From NCBI GenBank assembly GCA_036245525.1, contig BTPG01000001.1, positions 179,702,749 to 179,766,748 of the forward strand: DNA of 64,000 nucleotides, in the 5' to 3' direction. This DNA is from Semisulcospira habei (taxonomy: Eukaryota; Mollusca; Gastropoda; Semisulcospiridae). Below, piece by piece: positions 58,801-64,000 of the stretch. Below the pieces are notes generated by a model, which was given only the letters and a program-made list of their open reading frames with translations, made no database searches and was not told the DNA's origin. Position 1 is the stretch's first letter; the number at the start of each line of letters is the position of its first letter. The position numbers and the translations under genes were made by a program.

Positions 58801-59193
58801 TGGTATCCATGATTTACCTAGTATAGGATGATACCTAGACTGCTTTAATTGTAGTTCATGCACATGACCTTCGTGCCAACCAGACCCCTTCATTTTTGCA
58901 CTGTCAATTGCCTGGAGAAAGTCAGGTAAAAGTCTGTCTCTAAACACGTTTTCCAATTCTCTTCTTGTGTTAATAGTGTGTTGTCTTGTTGAGATATACG
59001 ATATAATCACTTCACTGTCTACTCTGCTGAATTCTATTTTTGCAACAATCTGAATCTTTACACTGCCTGTAAGAAGATTTTGTTGTATGGCAGAAAAAGA
59101 CATTTCTATCGATTCATAAACATTGTTACTATTGGATATAGGCAAGTCTGTTGTGTGAAACACATTACGTAAGCCTTGAGCATTGTCCGTCAT
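55759..59193 (-). pseudogene. Protein-primed-type DNA polymerase B, copy C (one frameshift)
   Basis: About 1,140 codons with a single 1-base insertion in a T8 run (57716-57723) that stops the frame. Upstream: an N-terminal domain (NIQNNDNYCFMWCV near 150), zinc-like CKRC/HKHVLHC (about 280-300), exonuclease YADFES (about 330), an endonuclease VII-like insert CWIC...DHDHITGRYRGAAHNNC (about 420-455) and FHNLKGYDSH. Downstream: polymerase motifs LDANNLYG, KLMNNACFGKT and YTDTDSM. The slip could also be a sequencing error. Homologous to Polinton and adintovirus-type PolB. Confidence 0.9.
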
Positions 59194-59226
59194 TTTTATT
59201 TGTCCGACAAAATAATAATAGAAAAA

Positions 59227-59559
59227 TTACACTTTATGTAATACCACTTTATTGACTGTAACACTGTTAATATAAACATTTAGTTTACGTAGTTGTTGAA
59301 ATATTTGTTCACAAAGTATCTCAAACCAGTCCTGGCGGTTATTTTTTTTAACTCTTAAGGTGGGTGTCCTAAAATCAACTGTTAAACACTCCACATTTGG
59401 ATGCTCATCAACATAATCTAAAGTCATATTATATGACAAATATATTGCTGTCGGTTTTAAGACATTTATGTCAGGCTGTTTGGGACATGTTCTTATCTGA
59501 GTAAAGTGTACAACATCTCTAAAACAGTGTGTGATGTCAATGGTTTGTCCATCCGTCAT
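59227..59559 (-). CDS. p111 protein, copy C (intact; homologue of p116)
   Basis: 110 residues from MTDGQ, chosen because copy B starts at the same Met after ccAATAAAA. The C-terminus ends VVLHKV, four residues shorter than copy B, at the boundary of the inverted block. Conserved features: the TLDYVDEHP segment and the C-terminal LRKLNVYINSVTVNK. The pattern suggests a small beta-rich protein. No known domain. It lies 27 bp from the ATPase start side as part of a minus-strand series. Confidence 0.68.
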   Translation of the reverse strand: MTDGQTIDITHCFRDVVHFTQIRTCPKQPDINVLKPTAIYLSYNMTLDYVDEHPNVECLTVDFRTPTLRVKKNNRQDWFEILCEQIFQQLRKLNVYINSVTVNKVVLHKV

Positions 59560-59586
59560 TTTTATTGGACAAAACAAAAGTATAAA

Positions 59587-60198
59587 TTAATTTACTAACC
59601 CATACCCTGTGGGCTGATCTGTCTTTAAAATAAGCTTTAGATGCTTAGTTGATTTCAGTTTATTTTTTACATCATCTCGTTCATGCTTATTTGGTATGAC
59701 ATCATTCTCTCTGAGGCAGTCTTCAAAGCTGTCACGGTCCTTACAGTAAAACAAACAAATAAACTTTAACTGTTCTCGAAAATCTTTCAGTACTGCATTA
59801 TATTTCTGAGTGAGAATCCATACACTAACATTTGCGTGTCTGCCACTAAAAGCCAGTTCTGCTAGTGTGTTTCTTTTCTTAACAATGTCTTTCTCTGCTG
59901 AGCAGTCATCAACAATAAACAACGTTGGCTGTCCTTCAAATTGTTTGTAAAAATACAGCAGGTAGTCATTCAGTTGTTTCTCAGGGTCAACTAAATAGAT
60001 ATTACTGTCAGTCCAAATGAATAATCGGTTGTGATAAGCTTTGTTGTGTTTTATTGTAGGACAGAATATTACAATGTTTTCGAAATGGTATATATATCTT
60101 GTTTGTAATAGGTCAAGTACAAATTCAGTTTTCCCACACCCTGTAGCACCACAAAATAATCCACAGTGTGGGTCAAGTGTCATTAAGCACAGGTTCAT
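59587..60198 (-). CDS. A32-like DNA-packaging ATPase, copy C (intact)
   Basis: 203 residues, FtsK/HerA superfamily. Walker A GATGCGKTEF near residue 18; Walker B TLFIVDDCSAE near 93; a sensor-like segment SVWILTQKYNAVL near 127. Short for the family but complete at both ends when compared with copies A and B. It would translocate genome into the capsid. It starts 18 bp after the MCP stop with ATTAAA upstream, so the two are probably co-expressed. Confidence 0.92.
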   Translation of the reverse strand: MNLCLMTLDPHCGLFCGATGCGKTEFVLDLLQTRYIYHFENIVIFCPTIKHNKAYHNRLFIWTDSNIYLVDPEKQLNDYLLYFYKQFEGQPTLFIVDDCSAEKDIVKKRNTLAELAFSGRHANVSVWILTQKYNAVLKDFREQLKFICLFYCKDRDSFEDCLRENDVIPNKHERDDVKNKLKSTKHLKLILKTDQPTGYGLVN

Positions 60199-60216
60199 TT
60201 TAATACTAATTATAAT

Positions 60217-61497
60217 TTAATACAAGTGTCCACTTAGTCTGCTTTCTGCAATATTGAGTTGTGCATCATAAATCAGATACAAATAAATATTTATGGCTCC
60301 TCCTGTTTCAGTCTTTTTTTGAATCTGAATTGTTATTCCGTCACTGCCGTTTTCAACAGTACGTCCTGACCCATGTAAATAGTCATCATCTGTACTGCGC
60401 AGGTCTAGCCAAAGTGCGTATTTTTCTGTCAGGTATTGACCAATTCTTACGTCATACAGATGTAAATCTTTACACGCCATGTTTGCTGGTTTTTCTCTAA
60501 GTCTCCTGCCCGCCCACTTTATAATCTCGTCATAGTGTTGATAAGGCAGCATACCCGAAGCGTACACTTGATTAGGACGTCCCTCAATCGTACAGGATAA
60601 ATGTGTAATCTTTGGATTGTAGAATTTTTCTGAATCTCTTTTGAATGGATTTTTTGGTTCAATAAACAACATCAGTATACCTTTTAGTGACCTGGCAGGT
60701 GTGTTAAGGTTTATGTTCCACATTGTATCACCCTTGTCTTTGGGTATTGTACTGTGTCTTATCACGCGGTCATAATAAATTGGAAGTCTTGACTGATATT
60801 GATTTTGTATTAGTCTGGCAAGTTCAGTGTGTGTGACAATTTCGTATTCCAATGAAATGTTTGAGATCTTGTATGTTGCGTCTGGGTCAGTTGTTTTGAT
60901 AACTTTTGCACAGTCATTAAATGTTAGTTCAAAACTCAGACGGTCATTCGGTGCTCCTTGGTAATAAGGTAAGTGTGTTGTGAGGATTTCAAATTTAAGT
61001 GGAATGTAAAATCTATTACCGTATGTATCTGCTAATATAACGTCCTCAATTGCAGATGTTGATTTGTCTGCCGCATCTATTCTAAGTTTAGCAACGTTTG
61101 AGGATTGTATGCCTTGGTAAACACGGTCTTCTCTTTCTTGTCTTGTGAGCCACAAATCTTTGTAACAGTAAAACACATCAGCATCATCAAGACTAAACAC
61201 TTCTTGTCCTTCAAGTTTAACTTTAATAGTCTTAACAATTGCTCTGCCAAGATTGTCAACGAGTGTTCTGTTTACGTCTGATTCTGATGAAAGTTCAATA
61301 TTAAATGCAAGGCGTGCAGTGCCAGGAACAATAACATCATTGGGACCCAGGTTTGGAAACTTGACTGTAAGTGTTTGGTTTTGGTCTATAGTACTTGGAT
61401 TGTTTGTAATGACGATTGATTGTCTAATGCCCTTAACACCAAGAGGTTCTCGTAGTTTTCTGTACGGGTCTAACTTTGATCCGTAGGACTGTGTCAT
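60217..61497 (-). CDS. Major capsid protein candidate, copy C (intact)
   Basis: 426 residues, start at MTQSYGS shared by all three copies. No membrane segment. Many predicted strands, e.g. IDQNQTLTVKFPNLG, ARLAFNIELSS, FEILTTHLPYYQG and GINIYLYLIYD-like C-terminus. Length, beta-rich composition and adjacency to the packaging ATPase fit a double jelly-roll capsid protein. It does not look like the better-known Polinton capsid (F54H12.2-like) as I recall it, so it may be a separate lineage. Capsid role is inference. Confidence 0.68.
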   Translation of the reverse strand: MTQSYGSKLDPYRKLREPLGVKGIRQSIVITNNPSTIDQNQTLTVKFPNLGPNDVIVPGTARLAFNIELSSESDVNRTLVDNLGRAIVKTIKVKLEGQEVFSLDDADVFYCYKDLWLTRQEREDRVYQGIQSSNVAKLRIDAADKSTSAIEDVILADTYGNRFYIPLKFEILTTHLPYYQGAPNDRLSFELTFNDCAKVIKTTDPDATYKISNISLEYEIVTHTELARLIQNQYQSRLPIYYDRVIRHSTIPKDKGDTMWNINLNTPARSLKGILMLFIEPKNPFKRDSEKFYNPKITHLSCTIEGRPNQVYASGMLPYQHYDEIIKWAGRRLREKPANMACKDLHLYDVRIGQYLTEKYALWLDLRSTDDDYLHGSGRTVENGSDGITIQIQKKTETGGAINIYLYLIYDAQLNIAESRLSGHLY

Positions 61498-61538
61498 TTT
61501 ATTATGCAAAAATCAAAAATATTAAATTAATAAAAACA
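61498..61538. promoter_or_regulatory. Divergent promoter region, copy C
   Basis: A 41-bp spacer between MCP and coiled-coil gene starts, conserved with 8401-8440 and 41821-41861. AT-rich, with ATAAAA words adjacent to both ATGs. Confidence 0.5.
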
Positions 61539-62771
61539 ATGGCAGCAGGAGGATTTAATCATGATGATATTGAAATGGATGTCATGGATGACTATGATAC
61601 CAGTATGACAGATATGACAGATATGACTGGTACAAGAAATACTTACAGTTTACGTCATGAACTTTTAGAAAGCAAAGTAAACTCGTTTTATGAACATGTT
61701 GGTGATCGCCCAGACAACATAGATCCTAATCAGTTTGAACTTGAAGGCAAGGGTCATTTGTATTTAAATACTGTTAACAGAGGTAAAGTACATTTAACAC
61801 ATAAAAACAATCCTGCTAAGTTTAGAGCTTTAAGTACAATTAAAGGAGAAGTCGGTGGTGAGGCAGCACTGCAGCGTTACCTTGGTGTTGGTTCTAGTAA
61901 AAGGTTGACACCGAGACTTGTTACTGCACTCCATGACATGCAAACAAGATTGCCAACAGGACAAGAAATTGAAATGACTGAAGTAACAAGACTGCCAGAA
62001 ATAGCAAACACGGTAATACAAGAAACCTCATTTACAGATGACGTAATGAAAACAATAGAAGACCCTCCTTTGTCAATGCGAGAGATAAAGGGTTTGGATA
62101 AATCACTGCAGACAATAAGAGGTGAGATGGTAAATAATGTTGCCAAACTGGGTGAGCTTGATAATCAAATAGAAAGAGAAAAAAACAAAATGGCAACTGC
62201 TGATGAAGAGAATCTTGACACAGAAATGAAACAAAGAATCCAACACAGATTAAATGATTTGTATATAGAAAGATCAGGACGGTTAGAAGCGATTAGTATT
62301 GGAAGACAAAAACTGAAAACACAGGCCAACAGGATTAGAGAAACTATTCAGAAAATACTTCACGAAGACACTACTTTGGCTGAGAGATTGAAAACACTTT
62401 TCAGAGAACAGGGTATTACAATTGCCAGTTTAATTACTGCTCTTGGATTTATTATCAGTACTGTAGTGTTGGCTGTTTCTGGTGGTGGTGGTGGAGGCGG
62501 TCCAACACCGCCAGCACCTCCAGCACCACCAAGTGATCCAAAAGATTTACAGTCGTGGGTAAAAAAACAATTATCACATATATCAGACTTGCTTAAGAAA
62601 TTGGCTGTAAAAGCAATGGACGCTTTGCCTGGTATTATAGGCACAGTTGTCAGTTGGCTGATCAATACTGCAGCAAAGGTAGTTGGGATTATGGCAGAGC
62701 ATGTGTTGATATTTTTGGTGTCAGTAGGAGGGTTAATGGTGGGTTATTTAATGAAACAGATAAAGAAGTAA
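61539..62771 (+). CDS. Coiled-coil membrane protein, copy C (intact)
   Basis: 410 residues. Acidic, Met/Asp-rich N-terminus (1-35); a middle domain; a charged coiled-coil-like region (about 180-285, including TIRGEMVNNVAKLGELD and INRIRETI-like heptads); hydrophobic segment GITIASLITALGFIISTVVL (about 295-315); a Gly then Pro-rich linker; an amphipathic domain (WVKKQLSHISDLLKKLA); and a C-terminal hydrophobic region ending in basic LMKQIKK. The pattern resembles a membrane-anchored structural or fusion-like protein, but no family is established. Common as uncharacterised ORFs in invertebrate genomes (recalled). Confidence 0.75.
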   Translation: MAAGGFNHDDIEMDVMDDYDTSMTDMTDMTGTRNTYSLRHELLESKVNSFYEHVGDRPDNIDPNQFELEGKGHLYLNTVNRGKVHLTHKNNPAKFRALSTIKGEVGGEAALQRYLGVGSSKRLTPRLVTALHDMQTRLPTGQEIEMTEVTRLPEIANTVIQETSFTDDVMKTIEDPPLSMREIKGLDKSLQTIRGEMVNNVAKLGELDNQIEREKNKMATADEENLDTEMKQRIQHRLNDLYIERSGRLEAISIGRQKLKTQANRIRETIQKILHEDTTLAERLKTLFREQGITIASLITALGFIISTVVLAVSGGGGGGGPTPPAPPAPPSDPKDLQSWVKKQLSHISDLLKKLAVKAMDALPGIIGTVVSWLINTAAKVVGIMAEHVLIFLVSVGGLMVGYLMKQIKK

Positions 62772-64000
62772 TATACCTAGTCCTGTGAGGCCTATTACCA
62801 ATGCAGTTCTCTCTGACTCATGTGTGTTTACCAGGGCTGGGGTTGGTGCTGGTGATGGTGATGGTGCCAGTACAGGTGTGGGTGCCGGGGCTGGGGCTGT
62901 TATTGACATTACTGGTGTTACTGCCTGTACGGGTGGTGATGTTACTGCTGCTGGCATTATTATTGACTGTAAATGTGTGTTTACTGATTGGTTGAGTCCT
63001 AATTTCTGATCACGACCAGCGACAATGATTTCATTATTATAATTTGTTATTGTACCCATTTGTAATTGAAGGTCAGATGGTAGCATGTATAACCCAATGC
63101 CAACTACAAAGTCAACTTTTGATCTGGCATATCTGAGTACGTCTTGATAGCGTTGTATGCTTGATGGGAGATCTACTGTTGAATTAATAGTCTTCTAGAT
63201 TAGCAAGAAACTGTTTTTGTGCTTCAAATTTACCACTTCCGTTTAAAATGTTTGATTTTGTTAGTGACTGTGCACCTAGTATACACCAGACATATGTTCT
63301 GATAGACTCATTTACGCGCTCGACTCCTGCTTGAGTAAACCCGTCAGTTTTATCTAAAATAAATGTAGTCCAGGCGTTAGACTGTTTCTGTTCTATTGAT
63401 CCTAACCATACTTGTGATTTTTGTGAGAATGACGTGTAACCAGGGTAATAGTCTTGAGGGTATTGTCTGTGACTCATAGCGTAATACAATGTACCCATAC
63501 CGTTGTGATCATCAAGTTTTTGTGTAAAGTCATACTTAGGGCTTATGTTAAACTCATTACAGATGTGTTCAAACGCTTTCATATCCATGGGGTTGTTAAA
63601 CCTGTTGAAACTGGATTCAGTGGGTAGAGGTGTATGCAGTTCTGACAGTATACGTCTAAGCTGGTAATAAACATGGAAACGATACACAGACCTAATCAGT
63701 TTGTTTGAGTGATTCAAGTGGTCTGTGAATGAAACACCACAGCCTGTAGTTGAACATAGTATAGCAAAGTTGAGTTGGTTTTGAAACATCTGTAATGGTC
63801 TTGATGTCCACTTTCCTGCTGTAGCATCATCTGTTATTGGAGGGTTTAGGTAATGATCAAACGGATTTGGTACTTTGACTTGAAATAGATCTTGTTCACT
63901 TACAGCAATATCAAGCTGATTTAGTTGAATTATTTTCTGTTCATAAGTAGGTGCGACATTGTACTTGGCATCTATATTAAATTGAAATGCGTTTGTAGTG
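62748..64000 (-). pseudogene. Large minor virion protein candidate, copy C (frameshifted, runs off window)
   Basis: The C-terminal part is open at 62748-63086 (Pro/Ala-rich linker then ALVIGLTGLGILLLYLF anchor). The N-terminal and middle part is open from the window edge down to 63184, where a small deletion (taatagtcttc versus taattgaatcttc) adds a stop. The start codon should lie about 25 bp past the window end, judged from copies A and B. It overlaps the coiled-coil gene antisense by 24 bp. Confidence 0.68.

Larger units (their letters stand above)
53190..64000 (+). mobile_element. Maverick/Polinton copy C, left and middle part
   Basis: The best-preserved copy, continuing past the window end. 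Order: p175(+), p146(+), p77(+), p144(+), integrase(+), polB(-), p111(-), ATPase(-), MCP(-), coiled-coil protein(+), minor protein(-). The p175-to-polB block is inverted relative to copy B. It is more diverged from A and B than they are from each other, so it represents another subfamily. No nested insertions were seen. The left boundary is approximate. Confidence 0.9.

Overview
This is nuclear DNA of an invertebrate animal, most likely a mollusc. That is inference from a tRNA-derived SINE with a CCGGGTACTCCGG body (5920 onward), repeated 'ggacgttaagca' SINE-type tails near 4.1-4.75 kb, long CA/TG microsatellites and RTE/CR1-type LINEs; no host gene was recognised. The first 5.9 kb is non-coding. 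From about 6.65 kb on, the window is a nest of transposons built around three co-oriented copies of one Maverick/Polinton family, a virus-like self-synthesising DNA transposon.

Copy A (6653-13932) is the right half of an element, cut on its left by a 500-N assembly gap. Copy B (16653-47368) is complete: about 30.7 kb between inverted termini with a perfect 6-bp target duplication GTCCTG (16647-16652 and 47369-47374). It sits inside the pol gene of a Ty3/Gypsy retrotransposon, whose 3' part lies at 14760-16652 and 5' part at 47369-50173. Copy B is itself disrupted by a CR1/L2-like LINE (20230-31032, in polB), which carries a truncated RTE LINE (20795-23128) in its 5' UTR; by a near full-length RTE (35376-38658, in a small membrane-protein gene); by a LINE 3' fragment (40724-41332, in the capsid gene); and by a SINE-like insert near 42.5 kb. 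Without these it is about 16 kb. Copy C (about 53.2 kb to the window end) is the best preserved. Its integrase, packaging ATPase, major capsid candidate and several small genes are open, and polB carries a single homopolymer frameshift.

The gene set includes protein-primed-type DNA polymerase B, a retroviral-type DDE integrase, an FtsK/HerA (A32-like) packaging ATPase, a major capsid candidate, a penton-like protein, several predicted membrane proteins and a 30-residue microprotein ending in PPEYY. No adenain-type maturation protease was seen. The genes are densely packed, with conserved antisense overlaps and an (A)ATAAAA motif directly against many start codons. The polB-to-p175 block is inverted in copy C relative to copy B. 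The microprotein carries PPxY (both copies) and PSAP (copy B), which resemble viral late-budding motifs. Together with the many membrane proteins, this is the most interesting and least described aspect of the window.
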